From Bradyrhizobium mercantei (GTDB taxonomy: Bacteria; Pseudomonadota; Alphaproteobacteria; Rhizobiales; Xanthobacteraceae): a stretch of DNA of 64,000 bases. The position numbers and the translations under genes were made by a program. Positions 35,293 through 43,203 of this stretch are shown one piece after another (within the stretch, counting starts at the first letter, position 1; every line of letters begins with the position of its first letter). The stretch lies in the NCBI RefSeq assembly GCF_001982635.1, contig NZ_MKFI01000002.1, forward strand, positions 857,313 to 921,312, given 5' to 3'. The notes below the pieces were generated by a model that was given only the letters and a program-made list of their open reading frames with translations, searched no databases and was not told the origin of the DNA.

Positions 35293-35309
35293 ACCAGCAG
35301 TATGTCAGT
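35285..35309. promoter_or_regulatory. GntR operator overlapping promoter and start codon
   Basis: Perfect 10-bp arms ACTGACATAC (35285-35294) and GTATGTCAGT (35300-35309) with a 5-nt spacer; a third TGACAT half-site lies 11 bp upstream within the -35 TTGACAT. The start codon occupies 35290-35292. Confidence 0.75.
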
Positions 35310-35479
35310 GGCATGTCAAGCATAGGAGCGCATCGCCGTGCCGGGCTTCCCGCCCCACAGCGGTGTCCTTCACAAGGTCGCGAGCTACCGCGCCGCGTCC
35401 GCGCCGTTTGGCTCCAATTCATCTCCGCGGATCGAAAATGAGCGCAACAGGTCGTGGTCTCGCAAGGAGCCGCACAGCA

Positions 35480-37393
35480 ATGCCGATCAGTCGCCGGCGA
35501 GCACTGACGCTCGCCTCTTTCCTCGTGGCGCCCCCGCTGCTTGGCACCGAAAGCCGCGCCGAACCGGCACCGAACGCCGGAGCCGCGACCTTCGACATGG
35601 CCGCCTTCACCGCGGCATCCGGCGGCGACGCCGACGCCGCCTTCGCCAAGGCGCTGGCCGCGATCGCCAAGGCAGCGGCGGACGCCAGCAAAGCGGGGCC
35701 GGTTCACATCATTCTCAACCTCGAGAAGAACGCCAGCTACCGGATCAAGCGGCCACTCGCGTTCCGGCAGCTGCACGGCTTCGAGCTGAACGGCAATGGC
35801 GCGCAGCTGGTCAACACGACGCGCAGCGGCACCCTGGTGATCTCCGGCTGCAACCGCCTCACCGTCCGCGACCTCACCATCGACTACGACCCGCTGCCCT
35901 TCACGCAGGGAACGATCACCGCCTTCGACAAGCAAGCGGTCGACATCACGGTGAAGGTCGATCCCGGCTATCCCGACGATGCCGCGCTGCTGGCCGCCTT
36001 CACCGATGGCTTCTTCAAGGTGATGGACCGCCGCAACCGGGCGCTGAAGACCGGCGCCAGGGATTTCCTCTCACCCGCCAATGCCGTGCGGCTCGGCGAC
36101 GGCCTGATGAAGGTGCATCTGCACTGGAGCGCGAATGATCGCTTTCCGAGCCAGCTGCCGATCACGGTCGGAGACGTCGTCACCATCGCAAATGGCGACG
36201 CGCACGCCATCGCCGTGGACTCCAGCGTCGCCACCAGCCTGATCGACCTGAAGCTGCTGGCCTCGCCGGGCATGGGCATCATCGAGAACGGCGGCGACGG
36301 CTCGATGATGCTGCAAAAGGTGTCGGTAGTTCCCGGACCCCGGCCAAAGGGTGCGACGGCCGACCGGCTGATCTCGACCAATTCGGATGGCTCCCACTTC
36401 ATCGCGGTCGCGCGCGGCCCGACCATGGAGGATTGCAGTTTCGCCAACACCTCCGACGATGCCGTCAACGTGCACGGCTTCTACTATTACGTCGTGGCGA
36501 AGACCGCAGCCCGGCGGTTCCTGCTCAGCCCGAAATGGGACATCGGGCTTGCGGCCGGTGACGACATCGAGAGCTGCGACCACGCGACGTTTCGTTCACT
36601 CGGGCGCGGTAAGGTCGCGCAATTGACCAAGCGCCACGCGCCGGAGCTGAAGGCGAAGATCGCCCAGCTCTGGAAGAACCGGAGCCCGACCACCCAGCCG
36701 GACCTGGTCTATGACGTCGTGCTGCAACAGGACCTGCCGCTCAAGACCGGCGATGCCGTCACCTCGCTGACCCATATCGGGTCCGGCGCCACGGTGCTGC
36801 GTTGCAACTTCCACGCCTGCGGCCGCGTGCTGATGAAGGCACCGAACGCCATCGTCGAGAACTGCCAGTTCACCTTCTCGACCGGCGTCGCGTTGCAGGC
36901 AGGCAGCGACATCGGCTTCTGGTCGGAGTCCGGATTTGCCGACAACCTGGTGTTCCGCAACAACCGCTTCAGCCACTGCGTCAACGGCGCCAACGAGCTG
37001 ACCGGCGGCAGCGGAACCCTCGGCGCGATCTATGTCGGCATGGTGGCGCCGGAAGGCGCCAAGGGATTTCAGGACAATTTTGAGAACCGGCGTATCATCA
37101 TCGAAGGCAACCACATCGACGATTCCTATATCTACGCGATCTTCGTCAGCAATGCCGACGGCGCCAAGATCGCCGGCAATGTGATCGGCCAGACTTTTCT
37201 GCGCGGCAATGCGTTCGGGGCCGGCGAACTGTTCCACATCAAGCCCGACAGCGCGATCTTCGTCGGCCGCGCCAGGAATGTCGAGATCAGCAACAACGTC
37301 GCCGCACGCGGCAAGATCGCGACGACTCCGGTCGCGATCGATCCCAGCTGCGACAAGCGCACGGTGCATCTCGCCGGCAACCGGCTGGCATGA
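35480..37393 (+). CDS. Tat-exported right-handed beta-helix protein (possible carbohydrate-active enzyme)
   Basis: 637 aa. ATG at 35480 after AAGGAG gives MPISRRRALTLASFLVAPPL, a Tat-type signal. The rest is beta-helix: repeated short strands with N/G turns (FELNGNGAQLVNTTRSGTLV, then RLTVRDLTIDYDPLPF; later IIENGGDGSMMLQKVSVV and NRRIIIEGNHIDD). Asp-rich turns TSDDAVNVHGFYYYV could hold catalytic acids. Folds of this type occur in pectate lyases, polygalacturonases and GH110 galactosidases; GH110 is only a weak guess. Flanking genes give no clue. Confidence 0.75.
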   Translation: MPISRRRALTLASFLVAPPLLGTESRAEPAPNAGAATFDMAAFTAASGGDADAAFAKALAAIAKAAADASKAGPVHIILNLEKNASYRIKRPLAFRQLHGFELNGNGAQLVNTTRSGTLVISGCNRLTVRDLTIDYDPLPFTQGTITAFDKQAVDITVKVDPGYPDDAALLAAFTDGFFKVMDRRNRALKTGARDFLSPANAVRLGDGLMKVHLHWSANDRFPSQLPITVGDVVTIANGDAHAIAVDSSVATSLIDLKLLASPGMGIIENGGDGSMMLQKVSVVPGPRPKGATADRLISTNSDGSHFIAVARGPTMEDCSFANTSDDAVNVHGFYYYVVAKTAARRFLLSPKWDIGLAAGDDIESCDHATFRSLGRGKVAQLTKRHAPELKAKIAQLWKNRSPTTQPDLVYDVVLQQDLPLKTGDAVTSLTHIGSGATVLRCNFHACGRVLMKAPNAIVENCQFTFSTGVALQAGSDIGFWSESGFADNLVFRNNRFSHCVNGANELTGGSGTLGAIYVGMVAPEGAKGFQDNFENRRIIIEGNHIDDSYIYAIFVSNADGAKIAGNVIGQTFLRGNAFGAGELFHIKPDSAIFVGRARNVEISNNVAARGKIATTPVAIDPSCDKRTVHLAGNRLA

Positions 37394-37402
37394 GCCGTCC
37401 GC

Positions 37403-38101
37403 TTATGCGCCCTGCTTCTGCAACACCGTGATGTGCAGACGGCGGCGGATTTCCATGCCCTGGCGGCGGTAGAGGGCGATCGCCGAGACGTTGCTGGTGA
37501 AGACGTGCAGGAACGGAATTTCGCGCCGCGCCACGATCTGGCGGGCGACGGCCGACAGCAGCGCCTGCGCATAGCCTCGGCCGCGATGATCCGGATGTAC
37601 GCAGACCGCGGTCATCTCGGTGTAGTTGCCCGGCTTCATCCGCTCGCCGGTCATCGCGACCAGTTCGCCGCCGACGCGAATGCCGAAGAAGTTGCCGAGC
37701 TCATGGGTGCGCGCGCTGAATGGTCCGGGCTTGGTCAGTTCCGTCAACGCCAGCATCGCCGGCACGTCGGCGGCGCCGAGCGTGACGATCTCGACACCGG
37801 GCGCGGAATAGTCCGCGGGCGTGCCGATCATCTGCTCGCCGGTCTCGGCCAGCAGTACCTTGAACTCCGGCGGCACAGCGACCGGATCGGGCGTGAACAG
37901 CACCGCGATCTCAGGTCCCGACAGCAGCGCGCCGAGCGCGGCAAAGCTGTGCGGCGACATGTCGACCATGTCGGCGAAAGGCGCGATTGCGAGCGGAAAG
38001 CGCCTGGCATCGGTGCCGCCTTCCGCCAGCTCGCGCTGCCTCGTGGTCAGCGCGCTCCAGATCGGGCGATCAAGCGGATGAATGGGCGGGATGTCGGACA
38101 T
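37403..38101 (-). CDS. GNAT-family N-acetyltransferase
   Basis: 232 aa. The acetyl-CoA motif VCVHPDHRGRGYAQALLSAV is in the C-terminal third, followed by FTSNVSAIALYRRQGMEIRR, the FR47-type end. The N-terminal half is a second, degenerate GNAT-like domain. The ATG at 38101 follows AGGAG. Acceptor substrate unknown. Confidence 0.88.
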   Translation of the reverse strand: MSDIPPIHPLDRPIWSALTTRQRELAEGGTDARRFPLAIAPFADMVDMSPHSFAALGALLSGPEIAVLFTPDPVAVPPEFKVLLAETGEQMIGTPADYSAPGVEIVTLGAADVPAMLALTELTKPGPFSARTHELGNFFGIRVGGELVAMTGERMKPGNYTEMTAVCVHPDHRGRGYAQALLSAVARQIVARREIPFLHVFTSNVSAIALYRRQGMEIRRRLHITVLQKQGA

Positions 38102-38208
38102 GCGGCGCTTCGCTCCTGATTCTTTCGGAGCAGAGCAAGAAGCGCCGGCAAAATCCAGCATGGCGTGATGCCGTCACGGCTCACAATCACGCCAGCAGGT
38201 GAACCCCG

Positions 38209-38880
38209 CTACGCCACCTTCAGGCAGAGCTCGGTGCCGCCCTTGAGCGGCAGCGTGATCGACACGAAGCCGTTGTTCGGATCGCGCACGAACTCCAGGA
38301 AATCCGCCTCGGCATTGTCGTTCATGACATAGCCGCCCACACGAAGCTGCGGGGCGACGATCTCGATCACCTGGCGTGCCAGCGTCGGCCCCTTGTCGCC
38401 CGGCCAGCCGTCGATCAGGATGAAGTCGACGGGACCGCCGAGATCGCGCAGGGTCTTGCGCGCATCGCCTTCACGGATCTCGGCATAGTCGGCCAGGCCG
38501 GCGTCCGCGAGATTGCGCTTCGCGGTCGCGACCTTGGCCGGCACGATCTCCGAGCCGATCACGGTGCCGCCGCCATTGTCGCGCATCGCGGCGGCGAAAT
38601 AGAGCGTCGACATTCCGACCGATGTCGCGAACTCGGCGACGCGTTTGGCGCGCAGTCCGCGGCACAGCAGATAGATCAGCTCGCCCTGCTCCGGGTGGAT
38701 CGAGAATCCCTGCTCGGCATAGTCGTGCGGATCGCGGCTGCCGCTCTGCATCGGATTGCCTCGCACCGGCGCCCGGCGTGTGGCCTGCAGGCGCTCGATC
38801 ACGGCGGCGACGCTGATATCGGCAATCGCGCTGTGTGGTTCAGCATTGTACATGAAGGGTCTCCGTTCCGACTGCGTCAT
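38209..38880 (-). CDS. SAM-dependent O-methyltransferase
   Basis: 223 aa, class I Rossmann methyltransferase of the O-MT/Methyltransf_24 type. SAM-binding loop VAEFATSVGMSTLYFAAAM near residue 82, acidic loop VIGSEIVPAK, and DFILIDGWPG as motif IV. The ATG overlaps the stop of the PadR gene by 4 bp (ATGA), so it is cotranslated with and probably regulated by PadR. Acceptor unknown. Confidence 0.87.
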   Translation of the reverse strand: MTQSERRPFMYNAEPHSAIADISVAAVIERLQATRRAPVRGNPMQSGSRDPHDYAEQGFSIHPEQGELIYLLCRGLRAKRVAEFATSVGMSTLYFAAAMRDNGGGTVIGSEIVPAKVATAKRNLADAGLADYAEIREGDARKTLRDLGGPVDFILIDGWPGDKGPTLARQVIEIVAPQLRVGGYVMNDNAEADFLEFVRDPNNGFVSITLPLKGGTELCLKVA

Positions 38881-39509
38881 TGCTGGAGGATTTCCGCGGC
38901 GGCGCGGTCGAGGATTTTCGCGATGCGCCGTGCCTCGGCGGCATCGCAGCCGCGCTTCTGGCGCAGCGCGCTCTTCAGCGCGTGACGGGCGCGGTGCACG
39001 TCGTCGGACGCTTCGCCGTCGAGATCGCTGACGCCGGCGAAGGCTTCGCGCACCTCCTCCATGCGGCGACCGATCCGCGACAGCGCCTCGAGAATGGTAT
39101 CGGCGGTGGCGCGGTTCTCGGCGAGATACGCCTTGCCCTGCTCGGTGATGCTGTAGAGCTTGCGCGCCGCATCCTGGGTGACGCTGGCATGGCCGATCTC
39201 CTCGAGGAAGGTCAGCGCCGGATAGATCACGCCCGGGCTCGGGCTGTAGAAGCCGTCCGACCGCTCCTCGATTTTCTTGATCAGTTCGTAGCCATGCGCC
39301 GGCTGCTCGCCGAGCAGCGCCAGGATCACGAGTTGCAGATCCTGCGACGACAGCCGCCGCGATCCCGGAAAGTCACCGCCGCCACCCCGCCCGAAGAAGC
39401 CATGGCCGCCGCGGCCGAAGCGATGGCCGCCCCTTCTGTGCCGGCCCATGGCGAAGAACCCAAACCGGAAGCCATCATCGTCCCGGTCGCGAAACATCGA
39501 TCGTCTCAT
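38877..39509 (-). CDS. PadR-family regulator with Gly/Arg/His-rich N-terminus
   Basis: 210 aa. PadR winged helix from about residue 50 (LQLVILALLGEQPAHGYELI, FYSPSPGVIYPALTFLEEIG), then a helical dimerisation tail. The first 45 residues are low-complexity (MGRHRRGGHRFGRGG and more), rich in Gly, Arg, His and Phe; they may bind metal or nucleic acid. ATG 39509 is chosen because AAGGA precedes it and the longer start lies inside a palindrome. It is coupled to the methyltransferase gene by a 4-bp overlap. Confidence 0.88.
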   Translation of the reverse strand: MRRSMFRDRDDDGFRFGFFAMGRHRRGGHRFGRGGHGFFGRGGGGDFPGSRRLSSQDLQLVILALLGEQPAHGYELIKKIEERSDGFYSPSPGVIYPALTFLEEIGHASVTQDAARKLYSITEQGKAYLAENRATADTILEALSRIGRRMEEVREAFAGVSDLDGEASDDVHRARHALKSALRQKRGCDAAEARRIAKILDRAAAEILQQ

Positions 39510-39531
39510 TCTGTCATTCCTTACTAAAAAC

Positions 39532-39545
39532 ATATCTTACGATAT
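39532..39545. promoter_or_regulatory. Probable PadR operator
   Basis: ATATC-TTAC-GATAT, a perfect 5-bp-arm palindrome with further GATATATC-like sequence to 39551, about 22 bp before the padR start. Fits the A/T-rich ATAT-type sites of PadR proteins. Confidence 0.5.
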
Positions 39546-39684
39546 ATCTATCGATGGATCGAACGACAACTTACGATTTCGTGAGCCGTGCGCGAAACCA
39601 GCCAGGGATCGCCGGCTTAGGTTCGGGCTTGTCGGCCCTCACGCTGCTGGAATATGGCTTTGAAGCCCTTCCCCATTGCGACCC

Positions 39685-40038
39685 ATGCGCCCCAAGAACT
39701 TCGAAGCCCACTGCATGCGCCTGCCCGCCGCCACCAAGATGGTGCAATGGGAAGGCACGTCGGTGTTCAAGGTCGGCGGCAAGATGTTCGCGCTGGCCGG
39801 CGGCTACATCGAGAGCACCGGCGGCTTCATGTTCAAGACCTCGAACATGGCCTATCAAGTGCTGATCGAGCAGGGCCTGGCACGACCGGCGCCATATCTG
39901 GCGCGCGCCACATGGGTGCAGCTGATCGGCAACGACGCCCTGCCCGACGCCGAGCTCAAGGCCTATCTCAATCAGGCGCATGGCCTCATCGTCGAAAAGC
40001 TGACGCGAAAATCGCGCAAGGCGCTCGGGCTGGACTGA
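39685..40038 (+). CDS. MmcQ/YjbR-family protein
   Basis: 117 aa. MRLPAATKMVQWEGTSVFKV and GKMFALAGGYIES, then YQVLIEQGLARPAPYLARAT are the typical order of the YjbR/MmcQ fold, an alpha/beta protein with CyaY-like topology proposed to bind DNA. The C-terminal helix reads LIVEKLTRKSRKALGL. The ATG at 39685 matches the family start; no clear ribosome binding site. Confidence 0.82.
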   Translation: MRPKNFEAHCMRLPAATKMVQWEGTSVFKVGGKMFALAGGYIESTGGFMFKTSNMAYQVLIEQGLARPAPYLARATWVQLIGNDALPDAELKAYLNQAHGLIVEKLTRKSRKALGLD

Positions 40039-40082
40039 TCGGCGAAGCCCGTCGCGCGGCTCAGCGGTGACGGATTTATGCT

Positions 40083-40169
40083 CGTCATTGCGAGCGAAGC
40101 GAGGCAATCCATTGCGCGGCACACGCGGAAGCATGGATTGCTTCGTCGCTATCGCTCCTCGCAATGACG
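40083..40169. repeat. REP-like extragenic palindrome
   Basis: Imperfect palindrome: the left arm begins CGTCATTGCGAGCGAAGCGA (40083), and the right arm ends CTCCTCGCAATGACG (40169) with ATGGATTGCTTCGTCG inside. It closes as a long hairpin between the convergent MmcQ-like and phosphatase genes. Elements with this sequence are very common in Bradyrhizobium and relatives (recalled). It may also act as a bidirectional terminator. Confidence 0.8.
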
Positions 40170-40191
40170 GGCTGAATAAATCTACAGGCTC

Positions 40192-40758
40192 TCAGTCGCC
40201 CAGCGGCTTGTCGGAATCGCCCCACAGCAATTTCGGAAACAGCTCCTTGAAGGCGAACTTGTCGTCGCCCTTGGCGCGCTCGAAGCGCAGCACGACGTCG
40301 AAGCGGTCGCCTTCCCATTTGGTGGGCGGCTTGCCCTTGCTGACCGGGATCAGCGGCAGGATGTCGGAGATGATCGCCTTGTGCTCCCAGCACAGCAGCA
40401 CGACGCCCTTCAGCGCGAGGATCGCCTGCATCAGCGCCGGCTCGTCGCCCTTGCCAAAACCTTCGTTCGGCGTCAGGCCGCGGCGCGCTGATAGCGCCGA
40501 GATCGTCTCGGCCGGCCGGCTCGACGGCGGCTGATTGGGCTCGGTTCCGGGCGTCGCGGCGTAGATCGCATCGGGCTTGGCGTAGTCGCCGCCGGTGAGA
40601 TCGGTGCCGAACAAGGCCGTCCACGCGCCGGCGCGCTGCCAGCCGCGGAGCACGAGCGACTCGGTATCCGACACGCCGTTCGCGGTGAAGCCCGGTCCCG
40701 GCCAAAACTCGCCCGGCTTCTCGGCATGTCGGATGATGAAGAGCGTGAGCGCGTCCAT
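40192..40758 (-). CDS. Histidine phosphatase superfamily protein
   Basis: 188 aa. LFIIRHAEKPGE at residues 6-17 carries the phosphate-accepting His with the RH(A) motif; SSRPAETISAL and VLLCWEHKAI supply the second Arg and the second His. The PGEFWPGPGF insert distinguishes it from cofactor-dependent mutases. Substrate unknown. The ATG at 40758 gives the family start. Confidence 0.82.
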   Translation of the reverse strand: MDALTLFIIRHAEKPGEFWPGPGFTANGVSDTESLVLRGWQRAGAWTALFGTDLTGGDYAKPDAIYAATPGTEPNQPPSSRPAETISALSARRGLTPNEGFGKGDEPALMQAILALKGVVLLCWEHKAIISDILPLIPVSKGKPPTKWEGDRFDVVLRFERAKGDDKFAFKELFPKLLWGDSDKPLGD

Positions 40759-40846
40759 GGCAGCCTCGCGGATCAGTTGCATGATTGAGAGTGGCGTCAG
40801 ACAGGTTGATCCTACCCTCGATCAGGCCTCAACTTCATGAACGGCG

Positions 40847-41812
40847 TCACAGTTTGCGAAAACTCGATCGATACTGCGCGGGCGACACGCCGAGCCGCTC
40901 GCTGAACACGATGCGCATCCGGTCCGCCGAACCGAAACCGCAGTCGAACGCCACCGCCTTCAGCGGCCGGTCACTGCCCTCGAGCAGCCGCCGCGCCGCG
41001 TCGACCCGCGCCCGCTCGACGAATTCGTGCGGCGTGATGCCGGTCTCCTGCGCAAAGGCGCGGCCGAAATTACGCACGCTCATGCCGACGGCGCCGGCCA
41101 GCGATTGCAGTGTGTGGCGCTCGCCGACATGCTGCATGACATGGGCCTGTGCGCGCGCAATCGGCGAATCCTCGTCGACCGGCGCGGTGAGATAGGGACT
41201 GAACTGCGACTGCCCGCCCTGGCGTTGCGCCACCACGACCAGCCGCTTTGCCACCGCGACCGCAACCTGCGGCCCGTGCCGTTCGGCGACCAGCGCGAGC
41301 CCGAGATCGATCCCCGCCGTCACGCCGGCCGAGGTCATCAGCTTGCCGTCGCGGATGTAGATCCGGTCAGGGATCACCTCGGCGGCCGGAAAGCGCGCCG
41401 CCAGCCGCTGCGCGTTCTGCCAATGCGTCGTCACCTTGTGACCGTCAAGCAGCCTGGCATGGCCGAGCGCAAACGCGCCGGTGCAGATCGAGCCGTAAAG
41501 TTCTGCGCGCTCGGGCGCCGCGCGCAGCCACTGCGTGAGGTCGGGATCAGGCTCGGCGTCGGGCAATTCGGGCCCACCGGCGACGAGCAGGATGTCGAAC
41601 TTCTCCGTTGCCTCGTCAAAGCTGAGATCGGCCGATATCTTCATGCCGCTCGATGCGCGCAGCGGTTCGCGGCTGGCGCCGACCAGCACGGTCTCATAGC
41701 CATGACCGGCGGGCACGAAGCCGTTGGTTTCCGCGAACACGTCGACGGGACCGGCGACGTCGAGCGCCTGAACCCCTTCGTGAATCGCGATCGCGACCTT
41801 CTGAACCGCCAT
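40847..41812 (-). CDS. GlxA-family AraC regulator with DJ-1/PfpI domain
   Basis: 321 aa. N-terminal DJ-1-like domain (about 1-190) with SICTGAFALGHARLLDGH at the nucleophile-elbow position, then an AraC helix-turn-helix pair (LQSLAGAVGMSVRNFGRAFA, and FDCGFGSADRMRIVFSERLG) at 225-318. It resembles GlxA activators, whose sensor domain is related to isonitrile hydratase. It is divergent from the HD hydrolase gene (206 bp between starts), the likely target. Confidence 0.9.
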   Translation of the reverse strand: MAVQKVAIAIHEGVQALDVAGPVDVFAETNGFVPAGHGYETVLVGASREPLRASSGMKISADLSFDEATEKFDILLVAGGPELPDAEPDPDLTQWLRAAPERAELYGSICTGAFALGHARLLDGHKVTTHWQNAQRLAARFPAAEVIPDRIYIRDGKLMTSAGVTAGIDLGLALVAERHGPQVAVAVAKRLVVVAQRQGGQSQFSPYLTAPVDEDSPIARAQAHVMQHVGERHTLQSLAGAVGMSVRNFGRAFAQETGITPHEFVERARVDAARRLLEGSDRPLKAVAFDCGFGSADRMRIVFSERLGVSPAQYRSSFRKL

Positions 41813-42018
41813 ACCTTCTCCCTGCCCGCTGGCGCGAAACGATGTCTCGTTGGCCCGATCCGGCGGCGCGCGATCGTTGCGGGATCGGACCCGAACAGGC
41901 GAGAAAGCCGCCCACGGATCACACCACCAGGCGATCCGGACACATCGCAGAGACGGCCGCTGACCTTGCGTGTTCGCACGCCACGGCTTCGTCTTGCCAC
42001 ATCGAGGAGCGTCTTGAA

Positions 42019-42660
42019 ATGACCGAGATCATCGCCGGCATCCGCGTACCCGACAGCGCCATGGCCCGCGCCGCCACCCAGCTGGTGCGCGATACCGAGG
42101 ACGATTTGCTCTACAATCACAGCCGCCGCGTGTTCTTCTGGGGCGCGCTGACCGGCAATCGCCGCAAGCTGCAGTTCGATCCCGAGCTGCTCTATATCGG
42201 CGCCATGTTCCACGACATGGGCCTGACCGCTGATCATGCCAGTCCCGATCTGCGCTTCGAGGTCGACGGCGCCAACGCCGCGCGCGACTTCCTCAGGGGG
42301 TACGGCGTGCCGGAGCGCGACATCGAGGACGTCTGGACCTCGATCGCGCTGCACACCACGCCGGGTATCCCCGAGCACATGCGCCCGACCATCGCGCTGG
42401 TCACCGCCGGCGTCGAGATGGACGTGCTCGGCATCGCCTATGACGATTTCTCGCACGAGCACCGCGACCACGTCTGCGCGCACCATCCGCGCGAGGCGAA
42501 CTTCAAGGACAACATCATCGATCACTTCGCCAGCGGCACCATCAAGAAGCCGCTGACCACCTTCGGCAACGTCAAGGCCGACGTGCTGGCGCTGAAGGAC
42601 ATGAACTACAGCAGGATGAACTTCTGCTCGATCATCCTCGGCTCGAAATGGCCGACATGA
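42019..42660 (+). CDS. HD-domain hydrolase (cyanamide hydratase-like)
   Basis: 213 aa. His34 in YNHSRRVFFWG, His65-Asp66 in GAMFHDMGLT, and later SIALHTTPGIPEH and GVEMDVLG give the metal-binding HD pattern. The order YNHSxRxYxxG ... HDxGLT ... HT is that of the cyanamide hydratase family. GAGGAG precedes the ATG. Nitrile/cyanamide or purine-type substrates are possible; no assay-level claim can be made. The pairing with a GlxA-type regulator supports a nitrogen-compound role. Confidence 0.82.
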   Translation: MTEIIAGIRVPDSAMARAATQLVRDTEDDLLYNHSRRVFFWGALTGNRRKLQFDPELLYIGAMFHDMGLTADHASPDLRFEVDGANAARDFLRGYGVPERDIEDVWTSIALHTTPGIPEHMRPTIALVTAGVEMDVLGIAYDDFSHEHRDHVCAHHPREANFKDNIIDHFASGTIKKPLTTFGNVKADVLALKDMNYSRMNFCSIILGSKWPT

Positions 42661-42667
42661 GGTGACG

Positions 42668-43126
42668 TCACTGACGGTTGGCCGGGCCGCGGTCCGGTCC
42701 GGGATCGCGGCCGGCAGCCGCGAGCGAGAGCCGGCCCATATAGTGCGCCCAACCCTTGTCATGGCTAGCGCACTGCTCGGCGTTCGGCAGACCGCTATGG
42801 GTCATGCGCAGCAGCGTACCGCTATCCTTGTCGATCAGGTCGATCTCGATCAGGCTCGATCCCGGCGGCACTTCCGCGCCGCCTTCCCAGCCGAAGCTGT
42901 AGGCAAGACGATGCACCGGCACAACCTCGCGGAACGTGCCGCGCGCGGCGCGGCCGCGATCGTCACCGAGGCCCTTGAGCAGATAGAGCCCGCCGGGATG
43001 CAGTTCGGTCTCGGCCTCGAGCCCCATCCAGCTCACGATCTTCTGTGGATCGGTCAGGAACGCGAACACGGTTGCGGGCGGGGCCGCGATCTGGATCTCG
43101 CGTTGAACGATGAAGGCTTCAGTCAT
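42668..43126 (-). CDS. SRPBCC/AHSA1-family protein
   Basis: 152 aa helix-grip protein. FIVQREIQIAAPPATVFAFL, TDPQKIVSWMG and SSLIEIDLIDKDSGTLLRMT, with GWAHYMGRLSLAAAG at the end, define the AHSA1/CalC-like group. Start MTEAFIV at 43126 is preceded by GGAG; MENGPM at 43141 is an alternative. Hydrophobic ligand or chaperone cofactor role, unknown here. Head to head with the adenylate cyclase gene. Confidence 0.85.
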   Translation of the reverse strand: MTEAFIVQREIQIAAPPATVFAFLTDPQKIVSWMGLEAETELHPGGLYLLKGLGDDRGRAARGTFREVVPVHRLAYSFGWEGGAEVPPGSSLIEIDLIDKDSGTLLRMTHSGLPNAEQCASHDKGWAHYMGRLSLAAAGRDPGPDRGPANRQ

Positions 43127-43203
43127 CGGTCCATTCTCCATTGACGGTGGGTCTTCCGGGATAATTCGTGACAAGGGCGGCGCAACACCCCCATGATGGG
43201 GTG

